From assembly GCA_947650285.1 (NCBI GenBank), contig CANTFL010001211.1, positions 372,001-436,000 on the forward strand: a stretch of DNA of 64,000 nucleotides, given 5' to 3'. A model generated the notes under the pieces. The model was given only the letters and a program-made list of their open reading frames with translations. It had not been told where the DNA came from and did not search any database. The position numbers and the translations under genes were made by a program. The stretch's first letter is position 1. Each line of letters starts with the position of its first letter. Below are positions 1 through 9,775 of the stretch, piece by piece. Source of the stretch: Hyaloperonospora brassicae (Eukaryota > Oomycota > Peronosporomycetes > Peronosporales > Peronosporaceae).

Positions 1-145
1 ACATCAAGTCCAGAACGGTTGTCCCCACATGACAGTACATGATTCAGGTCAAGTGTGTGCTGTAGAATCATTTTCGTCACACACATGGCGCTCGACGTCG
101 GCACTTGGTGTCAAAATGTAGAGCTCTCGGCTCTGATGTATACAG

Positions 146-362
146 TGTAGGAAAAAGGGCATTCTGGTCATGACAGTTTCACGGTGATACGATAGGACAG
201 AGTCAGGGAGATTAGCGCCAGACGTTTTTTCTGAGAATAAGTGAAGAAAGCGTGAGAGGCAAGTGACTGGAGCATAGTGATAGCTAGCGAGAAGACAGGA
301 AATGACAAGCAATAGACAGAATCTTATCATCTACTTCTTCCTCACGTGCTTCCAGTTTTACA
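146..362 (+). repeat. 5' LTR of Copia-1
   Basis: 217 bp, TG...CA termini, matching 4802-5018 over its whole length with scattered substitutions and no indels that I can see. It is immediately preceded by TACAG, the left copy of the target duplication. Confidence 0.93.
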
Positions 363-374
363 GGTTATAAGCCC
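363..374 (+). promoter_or_regulatory. Primer-binding site of Copia-1, half-tRNA-iMet type
   Basis: GGTTATAAGCCC directly abuts the 5' LTR. It is complementary, with one mismatch, to the anticodon arm of initiator tRNA-Met (GGGCTCATAACC) rather than to a tRNA 3' end. This is the internal priming used by Drosophila copia. Copia-2 has GGTGATGAGCCC at the equivalent place, again one mismatch from the expected GGTTATGAGCCC. The tRNA assignment is an inference from established knowledge of copia priming. Confidence 0.6.
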
Positions 375-375
375 A

Positions 376-801
376 ATGGCAGGTACCACGGACACAACTC
401 AAAATTTACCTGGAGGTGTAGCGCGTGCACCCACAACGGCGCACGTTCACGCAGTTGTTGAAGAAACACCCGCTCAAGAAAGGGTCGGAGCTACCGACGA
501 TAAGATCCTCGCAGCGCTTGCCGACGTCACCAGCCGCCTGGCGAGTCTCGAGTCGTCTCAGAGGGTGCGCGACGAGGATAAGCGAATGCTCGGAGCTGTG
601 GAGAGAGGCATGTTGGCATCGAATCTCGGCGCGAAATTGCGCGGCCGGCCGATGACGATTGACGCGCTTGGAGATGCGGAAAAGAAGCCGCCAGCGGCGC
701 GCGCGTACCAGCGCGCAGCGGAACTCGGTGCGTCGCGCTTTGCGTCACTTGAGCCGCCGCAGCCGCAGCATCGCGCGCCGATGTACGCAGCTTCATCGTA
801 G
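376..801 (+). pseudogene. gag: Copia-1 gag, N-terminal part
   Basis: ATG at 376 lies 13 nt after the 5' LTR, next to the primer site; the frame runs 141 codons and stops at 799-801. The protein has a short Thr/Ala-rich start, then a predicted helical region (DKILAALADVTSRLASLES, about residues 42-60) and a Pro/Gln-rich end. Copia-2 encodes a similar helical segment at 54182-54460. The stop at 801 separates it from the rest of gag, so it cannot make a full polyprotein without frameshifting. Confidence 0.6.
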
Positions 802-1116
802 CCTCAACAGGTCGCTCCGCCGCAAGTGTAAGCGTGCTAAGGCCTCAATTGCTACGGAATGCCAAGTGCGTCGCAGCGTAAGCTTAACATCGGGAAGTTC
901 GACGGAAGTGAACGATACAAAGGGCTCGGCAGCGGTTTCTTTAGCTGGGGGCGTACCTTCTTGCGCGCAGTGAGCTTGGCGGTAGCGTCTTGCGCGTTCG
1001 CTTGGACGGAGGATGTTTAAGTTGACTTTTTCTGGCATTTCCTGTCCAACACGGCGGAGCGCTACTACCACAAACGGGTCGATACCTAGTGAACGCAACG
1101 GCCGACGCTCGAACAC

Positions 1117-2016
1117 GTGATGGAGCAACTCCTCGCGACCTTCAAGACAACGATCAAGGCGGGTCAGGCGATGAAGCTGTTCTTGGCAAAGAAAGAGGCG
1201 CGACGTACCTGGGTCGAGCACTACCTCTACATGGTCGCGGTGAGCGACGCGCGTGGCGGAGCGGATTCACTCGTCCTCGACAAAATCGTTCATCACGCGT
1301 CGCCGGAATTGATGAACGTGATGAGAGCGAAGTACGACCCTTGTCGGGTCGACTACATGCGTCATGCAGAGGAACTTTCGCACTTTGCGCAGTCCATCGA
1401 GCTCGTTAGCGGCGCAGTAGGCCGCGAGGTCACTGCTGCACACGTCGACACGACGAAAGATACGCGCACATGCTACCACTGTGGAAAAGTAGGGCATGTG
1501 CAGCGCTTCTGCCCATCGGAGGGAACCGGTGGCGGCGAGAAGCCAAGCGGCGATGCTGGGAGCGGCGACATGCTGCTCGCATTGACCGAGACGAAGATAG
1601 GTGGTGCTGAGAGTGGAAATGGGCCGCTTGCGTTGACAAAGAGGCATGCGCGCGCAAAAAAGTGGCGCCGCGGTAGAAAGAAGACCGAGCTCGTCTTAGC
1701 GGTCAATGGCGCGAACGCGGGTGATCGTAACGACTGGATCCTCGACAGCGGCGCGAGTCGCCACTTCGTGAGCTACTCACAGCTGCTTGTTGACTCGAAA
1801 TTGTGCAGCGATGAGATCGCCATGGCATACGGCGAGTCGCTGCGACTGACGAGATGCGACAGTGTGCAACTGCAAGTGCTGGCAGGCGGCGTCGAGAAGA
1901 CTGTGCTTCTCACGGAAGTCTACCTGGCTCCATGTCTGGCGAAGAGCATCGTGTCATACGTCAAGTTGAAGCAGAAAGGTTTGCGCTCGCCTATGACGGA
2001 GAACGGCGCACTCTAA
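1117..2016 (+). pseudogene. Copia-1 gag C-terminus, zinc knuckle and protease
   Basis: This frame contains the end of the capsid-like region, a CCHC zinc knuckle CYHCGKVGHVQRFC (CX2CX4HX4C, about 1471-1512) and the retropepsin signature WILDSGASRHF (about 1738-1770) with an intact catalytic DSG. The knuckle binds RNA in Gag and the protease matures the polyprotein. The frame has no true start here and ends at 2016 without reaching the integrase, which continues in another frame. It is therefore a broken central piece of the original gag-pol. Confidence 0.8.
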
Positions 2017-2166
2017 CTCGACGCAGCGATTGCATGATCGCTTTCGACATAGCGATGGAGAGCAACGTGCTCTATGTGCAAAGAAGGCCCGCGATACGTC
2101 AGAGTGGCTCGCATGACGCCATCATGGCAGCGCTAGAGGCCGACGACGCGACCGACGTCGCGGGCG

Positions 2167-3145
2167 ATGTGCAAGAATGGACTTTGCTGCACGTCCACCA
2201 GCGCTTTAGCCATCTCGCGTTCGACACGATCGAACGCATGGCAAAAAAGCCAGCATCAGGTATACGGATCACCAGCAGCAGGCGTGCAGCGTGCGTATCC
2301 TGTATGGAGGGAAAGCAGACACAAACGCGCAGCAGCAGCAGGACAGGGGCATGGACTCGCCGATCGATCGAATTGGCGGCGTCATCTTCTCGGACTTGAA
2401 AGGTCCGATGACGCCGCAGGATCGGCTACAGAACCGCTATTTGGTCAGATTTGTGGACCCCAAGTCCAACTACTGCCGCATCTTCCTCGCGAGGACGAAG
2501 GACGCGGCGAAAAAGCAATTTGAGGCCTTCCTCGTGCACTTCAAGAAGCGCTTCGGCTTCCGCATTCACGTGTTGCGCACTGACGGCGGCGGCGAGTACG
2601 CAAACATCGACTTGTTATGCAAGCGCACGGGCGCCACCAGGCATATCTCGGAATTCCGCAACCAGGCGTCGAACGACAAGGCCGAACGAATGCATCGGAC
2701 GGTCCTCAACCTCGCACGCAGCATGATGTTTGCGTGCGCGCTGCCACTGAACTTTTGGGGCGACGAAGTACTCTACGCTGTCTACATTCTCAACCGCAGT
2801 CCGTCGCGAGCAAACGACAAGCGAGCGTCGCCACTCGAAGTACTCGCCGGCGTGGCACCGGATTTGCGAAAGATCGTGGTGTTTGGATCGCACTGTCACG
2901 TGTACCGCGACTCTGGCAAGAGCGCGTTGCAACAGCGCTCGCAGATCGGCACGATCGTCGGCATTGCGGAGGATACAAAAGGATACAAAGTCTACCTGTG
3001 CAAAGACAACAAGGTGATCGTGACACAGCACATCAAAGGAGTCGACACGCTCACGGACAAGCAAAGCATGCAGCTGCAGCGCGCGATGACCGATGAAGGC
3101 GACGAAGAGACGGATGACACAGTGACGAAACCCGTGACAACTTAA
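2167..3145 (+). pseudogene. Copia-1 integrase
   Basis: A GAG-pre-integrase region (WTLLHVHQRFSHLAFDTIER, about 2179-2238) lies in one frame and the integrase core in another (2291-3145), so there is a frameshift near 2290. The DDE triad is readable: D in DLKGPM (about 2396), D in LRTDGGGEY (about 2580) and E in KAERMHR (about 2685). The end of the core is followed by LNRSPSRA and the copia C-terminal VFGSHCHVY block. The residues needed for strand transfer look intact, but the frame around them is not. Confidence 0.8.
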
Positions 3146-3148
3146 GCA

Positions 3149-3943
3149 GTGGCCGAGGTGGAAGCAGCAGTGACACGCGACAGTGTCGATGGCGCGGTTC
3201 GCGCGAAGAGCAAGAAGCCGTGGACGCGACAAGCGCACGGTACGCGCGGAGCATCAAAGCGCGCGAATGAGACAGCGCAACAGGAGGGTCCGCAAGCCAG
3301 CGGTGAGGTCGTGACCGCGGCGTACGAGCGCGATCCGAAGAGCTATAGCGATGCAATGAAAAGCGCGAAGCGGTGCGAATGGAAGCGCGCGACGGAGGAA
3401 GAAGTGGCCGCGTTACAAGACAATGACGTCTGCCGCATCAAGAGGCGTGCGTCGGGCATGAATGCGCTGCACACCAAATGGGTGTACAAGACGAAGACGG
3501 ATGCCCAAAGGATTCTGGAGCGGCACAAAGCTCGGCCAGTGGCTTCCGGCTACGAGCAAGTCTTCGGTGTCGACTACAGCTTGACGTTTGCGGTAGTGAT
3601 GGACCTGTCGATTATCAGGGTATCTTCGCTCTTGCGGCTACGTGGGGGGGGTGCCTGTCAAGCACGGCGACATCCCCAACGCGTACGTTAAGGCGGAAAA
3701 GGAAGCTAATTTCGATTGAGAATCGAGCTCAGAGCGGTCGGGTCGTATCGCCTGGATCAGGAGGAGGCAACTGAAGACTTGCTGCGCGTGAATGGGCTGA
3801 CGGACGCGAATTCGACGCGCGCACCTATTGGCGACGACTGCTACGACGATCAAGATGGCGACGTGACGCTACTTGGCGAACAGGACACGATCACAGGGCC
3901 ACCAATTCGCGTCTACCAGTCGCTCATAGGGTCGCTCTTGTAG
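3149..3943 (+). pseudogene. Copia-1 reverse transcriptase, palm deleted
   Basis: The start of a RVT_2-type RT is present (SYSDAMKS, then MNALHTKWVYKTKT) up to about 3600. A second frame then reads VKHGDIPNAYVKAEKE near 3658-3705. The following YVDD-containing palm and thumb are missing: the sequence jumps to the late RT block DANSTRAPIGDD (3805-3840) and YQSLIGSLL (3914-3943). Compared with Copia-2, which keeps a VDD motif, several hundred bases have been lost. The element cannot reverse-transcribe itself. Confidence 0.75.
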
Positions 3944-4082
3944 GTGGCGAGATCCACGAGGCCAGACATCAGCTTCGCGGCCCACAAAGCGACCCGCCAT
4001 ACGCACGCACCGCGCGTGATAGAATGGAAGTTGGAGTAGAGGATCGCGCTGCCTGAAAGGGACCGCGCAACTCAAGCTCACA

Positions 4083-4580
4083 ATGGAGCCAGATCGAGAA
4101 GGCAGATCGCCTCCAGCGCTGCAGGCATACAGCGACGCTGACTTTGCAAGCGATAAGCTCGATCGCAAGTCGATGACGGGCGGGATGCTGCTCTTGAACG
4201 GGACGGCAGTGAGCTGGGGCGCGCGTAAGCAGGGCGGAGTGTCCCTGTCGACAATGGAGGCCGAGTTCGTAGCTGCCTCTGAGGTGGCGCGCGAGATGCT
4301 CGGCCTCCGCGAGATGCTCAGCGAGAACGACGTCGTACCTGATGAGACACTCGTGTTGCACGTCGACAACCAAGCTGCGCTGAGTCAGATCGCTGGCGAG
4401 GCCTCGTCGCTGAAAGCGAAACACGTGGACGTGCGGTATAAGTTCTTGTGCGACTACTCGCGCCGCGGTGTGATTGCTGCGCGCTATCTCAGGTCGGAGG
4501 ACATGCTTGCTGACCTGCTGACGAAAGCGTTAGACGCGACGAAACTCGCGGTGCTTCGACGGATGGTGAGACTGGGCTAG
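4083..4580 (+). pseudogene. Copia-1 RNase H domain
   Basis: The copia-type RNase H, which degrades the RNA strand during reverse transcription, is almost complete: YSDADFASDKLDRKS (first catalytic Asp region), LSTMEAEFVAAS (Glu), LHVDNQAAL (Asp), KAKHVDVRYKF and LADLLTKALD, ending at the polyprotein stop at 4580. This is the best preserved part of Copia-1. It is separated from the RT fragment by stops near 3943 and 4040. Polypurine sequence and the 3' LTR follow. Confidence 0.85.
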
Positions 4581-4801
4581 CTGGACGAGCAGCTTAAGGA
4601 CGGGCAAGCAATCGTGGTGTATCCGAGGAGCGAGATGGATGCTTCATAGTGCGCGACGTGGTGGAGGCGCGCGCATAGGCGATCTTGGTCGATTAAAAGA
4701 AGAAAAGAGGTAAGAGAGAGAGAGATACATGATCGTCTATTACGCATTGTTATCATGTGCTAGAAGTCTGATGGAGAAACGGAGGCGCACTCGTGGGGGA
4801 G

Positions 4802-5018
4802 TGTAGGAAAGAGGGCATTCTGGTCATGACAGTTTCACGGTGATACGATAGGACAGAGTCAGGGCGATTAGCGCCAACCGTTATTTCTGAGAATAAGTGA
4901 AGAAAGCGTGCGAGGAAAATGACTGAAGCGGAGTGATAGCTAGCGAGAAGACAGGAAATGGCAAGTGATAGACAGAATCTTATCATCGACTTCTTCCTCA
5001 CGTGCTTCCAGTTTTACA
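4802..5018 (+). repeat. 3' LTR of Copia-1 with polypurine tract
   Basis: 217-bp match to 146-362. The purine-rich GTGGGGGAG at 4793-4801 directly before it is the likely polypurine tract for plus-strand priming. It is followed by TACAG, the right copy of the target duplication (5019-5023). Confidence 0.92.
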
Positions 5019-5131
5019 TACAGACCGATCCGGTCTAGCCTTGCCAGCGCAATAAAGTACGCTGTATGCGATATCGGCTTCTGCTAGACACTAACGATCA
5101 AGGCCGAGAACGAGGTCGTGACAAATGATCC

Positions 5132-5556
5132 TGTTACGTTAATATTATCATTTACAACAATTATAATAATATATAATATCAAGTCGAATATTCTCACAAC
5201 AGTATCACTAATTTCAGTGGTATTGTTGCAGTGACCCAAGGTTTCAATCATTGGTTGATATATCATTTTCTCTGCTTATTAATCGCTGCTAGACGCGCGC
5301 AACGGGTGGCGAGTAGACGTCACCATACATGCTTATTATAGTTTAGTTAAGACAGGACTAACAGGACCAGACGCATTTTAAGACCCAGATATGTTAATTT
5401 ACTTTCCCATTCTTTTACTAAGCTAAGTGTCCTAAAACCGAGCCTTCCACTTAATCACGCTGTGTACGCCATCTAACAGGGCACTATTTATTGCTGCAGT
5501 CAGTGAGAGCTTGCTATGCACTGCTGTCAGTGCGAAGCCACCTGTGCCTCATTACA
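5132..5556 (+). repeat. Old solo LTR, Gypsy G-type
   Basis: Starts TGTTACG and ends CATTACA. In the middle it carries the module AATCGCTGCTAGACGCGCGC (from 5281) found in all the Gypsy LTRs of this window, in the same order relative to a TTAGTTA...GACAGGA block and a terminal CAGTGAGAG...TCAGTG block. No internal element is attached. Sequence identity to the G1/G2 LTRs is low outside these blocks, so the exact ends are uncertain. Confidence 0.5.
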
Positions 5557-7666
5557 GATGTAGCGCCAGAAAATGATTGCATGTCACACGATACATGATA
5601 GCATGCGTAATAAATCTGAACCACATTCTGGCTCGACCTACTGAAAGCGCAACAATATGAATATTACAGCGCAATTCTGGAAAACGATTCCACATCAATA
5701 AATGATCGTAAGGCCAAGCAGCGTCAACAGTGAAAACTCTATTGCTGGTACCACCGAGCTTTGATCTGGCGAGTGCATAATATAAGCCACCGCATTGTTT
5801 CAACTACAGCAGCATTTCGTCGCACTTACACTTCAGTCATAGGTTCACATGGCTCGGCAGCCACAACAGTTCATTCAAACCCAAAGTCAATAATGCAATA
5901 TCGACGACGACCTGTGAAACAAGCTGCGTGTAGAGTACATTTATGTGCTATAGGTGAAGCACATTGAACATTGTGTAAGTTCCCACATTACGCACGTAGA
6001 TATTCTCGTCCTTGATTTTGTTACTGTGGTCCCATGTGGTGGCACGTCTATGGAACAAGTACGGTGGACATGTGGTATACATTTAGTTCGACAATAAGTA
6101 AAAGCCAACGAGGATGGCTCGTTGGCTTTTACTTATTGTCGAATATAGTTTTGCGGTAAAGTAAAAGCCGGGTGAGGGTTGATAACCTGGACATGTGGTT
6201 TGAGTAAGTTTCCCATGTATAACACAAAAAAGGTCATTTTTAAAGTTAAATTGACCTTGCTGAAATTTACGTAGCACTTTTTTCTTAGCGGCCATAGAAC
6301 GAGCTCGGGGGACGCGCAAAATAATAACCTGCCGGGGTTAGAACGTATCGGTGGACAACTGGTTGGAGGGAAATCTTAATTTAGCAGAACAAGTTAGAAT
6401 GCCGCATTGAGGCCCTCGAACGAGATAATGTCGGACAGTGTCTCATCATATTTCGACAACGACACAGATATGTCAGAGCAGACGCGCGACTTGCATGTGC
6501 TCGATGACGGACGGTATAAGTGTGTGCGACCACACAAAGCGATTGGGAAAGAGTCAAATCTGTCGGGACGGGACTCCTGCGATCGCAGGTCCTTTGGCGC
6601 TAGAGCTCAAATGCGGACAAGATGTCTTTCCTGGAGAGGTACTGCTACGACTAGAAGCAGCAATAGCTATCCTTCTCAATCATACTGCTTCCAACAGTAG
6701 TCTCGACAACTTGATCTCGACGACTTATCGTTGGTCAGCATACCTTAATCAACTGCGGCCTTTGCCATATACTGACAAATGGGACTGTATCTTCACAGCG
6801 GTTTCGAAACGTTTTGTGTCGCTAATATTACTTACGTCGCGACTCTCGCTACACACTGCGCAGGGTGCAGTAATGGCGCGCAGAGCGAGTCGAGTTGACA
6901 GTGCGGTACAGATAGAGACCGATTGCTCGTGAGGCAGGCTCGATTGACGGCTTTGTCTGTCCCGGATCCCGGAGCCAAAGTAACTCCGACAGCGTAAACT
7001 AGAAACTGTAACAACATCGCATCAGTACGGTTTGCTAGCATCGCTTCTTGCATCAATAGGCAAGCGACGAGACAGTCTTCGGATCGAGTCCGACTGCCTG
7101 GTACGCTCGACGTGTTTGAGGCGGGTGGCGACTGTCTTGGGTAGAGCTTTGTTCTTACAAGCACGTTACGCTCAGTACTTTTGCATCGTGCAGGCCAAGC
7201 AGTCGTGCAGGACCGGATAGCCAAAAGCGCGCTCACGTGCTGTACGATGGCGGAATGAGTCACGTGTCGACAAACCCGTCTATGTCGGACCCGTTCGTGA
7301 TGTGAATCGATACGATGTCGCTTCGACGATTCAATAGACCACGGCGTTGCACACTTCGTGGTTCAAATAGGTCGTGTCTGTTCACACTGGTTATCAGAAG
7401 ATCGGTCTCATCCGTTAGCGTCAGCAGCTGGAGTTTCAGCATCGTCTGGCCAGCTAAGCTACAACCGTGAGATAGTGCGTTTTGGGCGGCGGAAACTCCT
7501 CGTTCCTCCGCTCTTGACACATCACGCGCAAGGGGCTGTCGTCTTGGCGTGGAGAAGGACCGTAGCTGTCACATAACATTGTACGGTATCATCGCTACGG
7601 ACGGACGGACGGACACGACACGTCAACCACGACGTGAAAGTCGTCTTCAACTTTCCAGTAGGACGG
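5557..7666. other. Intergenic, no gene recognised
   Basis: Only short overlapping reading frames occur on both strands (longest about 164 codons at 6438-6932 and 143 on the - strand at 6832-7263). None has a recognisable motif. The only structured feature is the inverted repeat at 6087-6143. A short GGAC repeat is seen near 7600. Confidence 0.5.
6087..6143. repeat. Perfect 26-bp inverted repeat (hairpin)
   Basis: The left arm 6087-6112 (TTCGACAATAAGTAAAAGCC and six more bases) is the exact reverse complement of 6118-6143, with a 5-nt loop GATGG. A shorter copy of the arm core, GTAAAAGCC-like, recurs at about 6161-6170. There is no terminal U-run typical of a bacterial terminator, and this is a eukaryotic genome, so a foldback or MITE relic is more likely. 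Confidence 0.85.
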
Positions 7667-7682
7667 TCTCACTTCACCTTTC
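7667..7682 (+). promoter_or_regulatory. Oomycete Inr+FPR core promoter of the MLO-like gene
   Basis: TCTCACTTCACCTTTC fits the composite oomycete core promoter GCTCATTYYNCAWTTT. The initiator TCACTTC (7669-7675) is a perfect YCAYTYY, followed at the right spacing by a near-match to the flanking promoter region. Transcription would start near 7671, giving a leader of about 17 nt before ATG 7688. That is short, so the true start may lie elsewhere. Confidence 0.45.
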
Positions 7683-7687
7683 GCGAA

Positions 7688-9775
7688 ATGGAGGGCGGAT
7701 CGCTGTTCCGAGTTGGTGTCGATGTCGAATTTTGGCGCGTGCTGATCCACTTGAGCATCTTGGCCTTGTGCCTCGTCCTTTTCGAAGCTGTTCTCCACCA
7801 CGTGGAGCGAAAACTCTCTCGCTATGACAAGTACCATCACATGCTTCGGAAGGCGTATCGAGAGCTCATGGCTCTTGGTCTACTGAGCCTTGGACTCAAA
7901 CTGCTGAAGGAGGTGCCAGGCATCCACCCTGTCAGCAAGACGATGCTGGCTTTTCAAGTGGCTGACTTGACCATCTTCATCTTTGCCCTTGCTCTCATTC
8001 TGCAAGCCATTGTTGTCTTCACGCAGCTTCGCAAGCACAACAAAGAATCCGACCAAATTGAGTTAATCACGGCGCAAGACTTGGTCAACGCGATGCGTCC
8101 GCCGGCTGGAACGCCGCCACTAGCAGCACTGGCCCAAACCAGAGCGCCGGTATGGTTTTGCTGGACGAACAAGTCGACGAAAGGATTTGACCTGGAAGTC
8201 GTCGAGCGCCGACTGCTTCGTCATTTGTTCCTACGTCGCTTTGGGCTGCCGCAGCTCTTCCCGTTCTCCAAGTACCTTCGTCGTGCTCAAGCCAACCAGA
8301 TATCGCACATGATTGAAGTCGAGCCGTCCATGTGGGTTCTCTTACTTGCAGTGGCTTGGACACTCTGCGGTTTTCTCGATGTGCTCAAGGAACTGCAAGT
8401 TGATCTACCCGAAAAGCATGAGCTGGTCGAAGTGTTTGTGGTATTCGCCTGGGGACTAGTGGTCCTGCACATCGTAGTGCTGCTGTGCTTCCGCACGTGC
8501 GTTCACCAGCTCCTTGTCGCTGCTGGTTATAGTAAAGATCATTCGACGCTAGTTGACAACCTTCAATCCATCGCGGAAGAAGAAGCTGCTGCAACGCGGA
8601 CGGAAGCGGCAGACAGTGCTCTAAGTACCATGAATCGAGTACACGAAGTACTGGAAGAGATCCAGGATAGTCGCAATGCCGAACGTCACGTGTTGCTGCG
8701 GAAAGACGTCGGACTACAGCTCGTGGCGACTTGTTGCCGCAAAATCAACCAGCAAACAACGGGAATCAGCATCAGCCGAACCCTAAGTGGGGTGCAGCTT
8801 GAGAGTCCAGCTATTCACATTCGATTCTTCTCACGCAAGGTGTGGCACGTCACAGTCATGTTCATGCTGATTCTCAATGGGTTCTTCATCGCTCTGCTTG
8901 TCCAGTGTGCCGTGTACGACCTAAACAACATTTACAAGGAGTTCGGACTGCTTCAGGCCATCGTCGTGCCACTCCCTTTGATCCTCAACACGTTCGTGTT
9001 TCAGCAGCGCATGTTTCGGTACTTTGTGATCGTCTGCAGCATCCTTCGCGTGGACGCCAACACGCTGGGTGAGGTGATCTCGCATTTCAGCGAGATTGTG
9101 GAGCTGCGGTCGGAGTTTGCCACGTCCTTGCTTGACTGTTTGAAGGAACGAGACTACACGATCATCGACTTGCACCGAGAACTCCGCGCTTATGACCCCC
9201 AGCAGACTGGTATGATTGACGTGACCAAACTGCGATCGGTTTTGGCAGTACTTGGCTACCGCTTGACACGCTTTCGCTTCAATAGTGTCGCATTGATGCT
9301 CTTCGAGCTCAATGGCACTCGAGTCGAGTATGGGCAACTGCTACATCTATTGGTTCTGGCACACAACGAAGCTATCAGTGATAGTGGTGGACGAACGAGT
9401 CAGCGGCGCCAGCACCCGCTCTTGAGGCGAAGTATCGCGTCCTATGACGAGTGTCAACGTCCGAGTTCACGAACAAATCGATCAAGCTCGGGACAGACAT
9501 CACGCGAAGTACCGTTACTGCCCCAACCGAGTTCAGGAATTGCGCCTGGCTCGAGTGATTTTGTCATTTTGGCCACGCCTGGCTCTCGTCGAGTCTCAGT
9601 TTCACGCATATCCGAGTTCCACGCAAGCACGAATGTTGAGAATACCCACGGACGAACTCCGGTTATACATCGTAGCCACGCGTATCAGTTCCCTAGTTCA
9701 AGGTCTCGTGGGCATCACGACGCTTTCAGTTTCTACAAAGGACCGTACTCTCAAGCGAACTCTGCTTTAGTCTAG
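7688..9775 (+). CDS. MLO-like seven-transmembrane protein with EF-hand-like tail
   Basis: A single intact exon of 695 aa. ATG 7688 (context CGAAATGG) is chosen because the longer frame would need a GTG at 7634. Seven hydrophobic segments are seen at about residues 18-38, 61-73, 91-112, 214-232, 248-269, 386-406 and 418-436. The first has the MLO pattern: FEAVLHHVERKL, then RELMALGLLSLGLKLL. A later FSKYLRRA...HMIEVEPSMWVL resembles the conserved FhkYl...vvgis.W block of MLO. A degenerate EF-hand loop, YDPQQTGMIDVTKL, is at about 502-515, lacking the usual position-12 Glu. The Ser/Arg-rich tail (about 565-695) should be cytosolic. Plant MLO proteins are plasma-membrane, calmodulin-binding calcium channels; the same role here is inference. 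The alternative is another polytopic channel family. It has no gene neighbours and higher GC than its surroundings. Confidence 0.65.
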   Translation: MEGGSLFRVGVDVEFWRVLIHLSILALCLVLFEAVLHHVERKLSRYDKYHHMLRKAYRELMALGLLSLGLKLLKEVPGIHPVSKTMLAFQVADLTIFIFALALILQAIVVFTQLRKHNKESDQIELITAQDLVNAMRPPAGTPPLAALAQTRAPVWFCWTNKSTKGFDLEVVERRLLRHLFLRRFGLPQLFPFSKYLRRAQANQISHMIEVEPSMWVLLLAVAWTLCGFLDVLKELQVDLPEKHELVEVFVVFAWGLVVLHIVVLLCFRTCVHQLLVAAGYSKDHSTLVDNLQSIAEEEAAATRTEAADSALSTMNRVHEVLEEIQDSRNAERHVLLRKDVGLQLVATCCRKINQQTTGISISRTLSGVQLESPAIHIRFFSRKVWHVTVMFMLILNGFFIALLVQCAVYDLNNIYKEFGLLQAIVVPLPLILNTFVFQQRMFRYFVIVCSILRVDANTLGEVISHFSEIVELRSEFATSLLDCLKERDYTIIDLHRELRAYDPQQTGMIDVTKLRSVLAVLGYRLTRFRFNSVALMLFELNGTRVEYGQLLHLLVLAHNEAISDSGGRTSQRRQHPLLRRSIASYDECQRPSSRTNRSSSGQTSREVPLLPQPSSGIAPGSSDFVILATPGSRRVSVSRISEFHASTNVENTHGRTPVIHRSHAYQFPSSRSRGHHDAFSFYKGPYSQANSALV

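Larger units (their letters stand above)
146..5018 (+). mobile_element. Copia-type LTR retrotransposon (Copia-1), defective
   Basis: A full-length but dead Ty1/copia element. It is bounded by two 217-bp direct repeats that start TGTAGG and end TTTTACA, and is flanked by the 5-bp target duplication TACAG (141-145 and 5019-5023). Domain order is gag, zinc knuckle, protease, integrase, reverse transcriptase, RNase H, which is the copia order (integrase before RT). By hand count the LTRs differ at about 15 of 217 positions, so the insertion is not recent. The reading frame is broken several times and the RT core is deleted. A relative (Copia-2) lies at 49.7-54.8 kb on the other strand. Confidence 0.93.

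Noticed and set aside
6083..6319. Lysine-rich - strand ORF ending in the hairpin
   Set aside because: Its C-terminal part is the hairpin itself and the long form needs a TTG start; no motif supports it.
7634..7687. 18-codon N-terminal extension of the MLO-like protein starting at 7634
   Set aside because: It begins with GTG, and the oomycete core promoter overlaps it; ATG 7688 is in good context.
7688..9775. Polycystin/PKD channel identity for the 695-aa protein
   Set aside because: There is no extracellular polycystin domain and no S1-S6-plus-pore pattern; the N-terminal helix and ELM.LG.(L/I)SL pattern fit MLO better.
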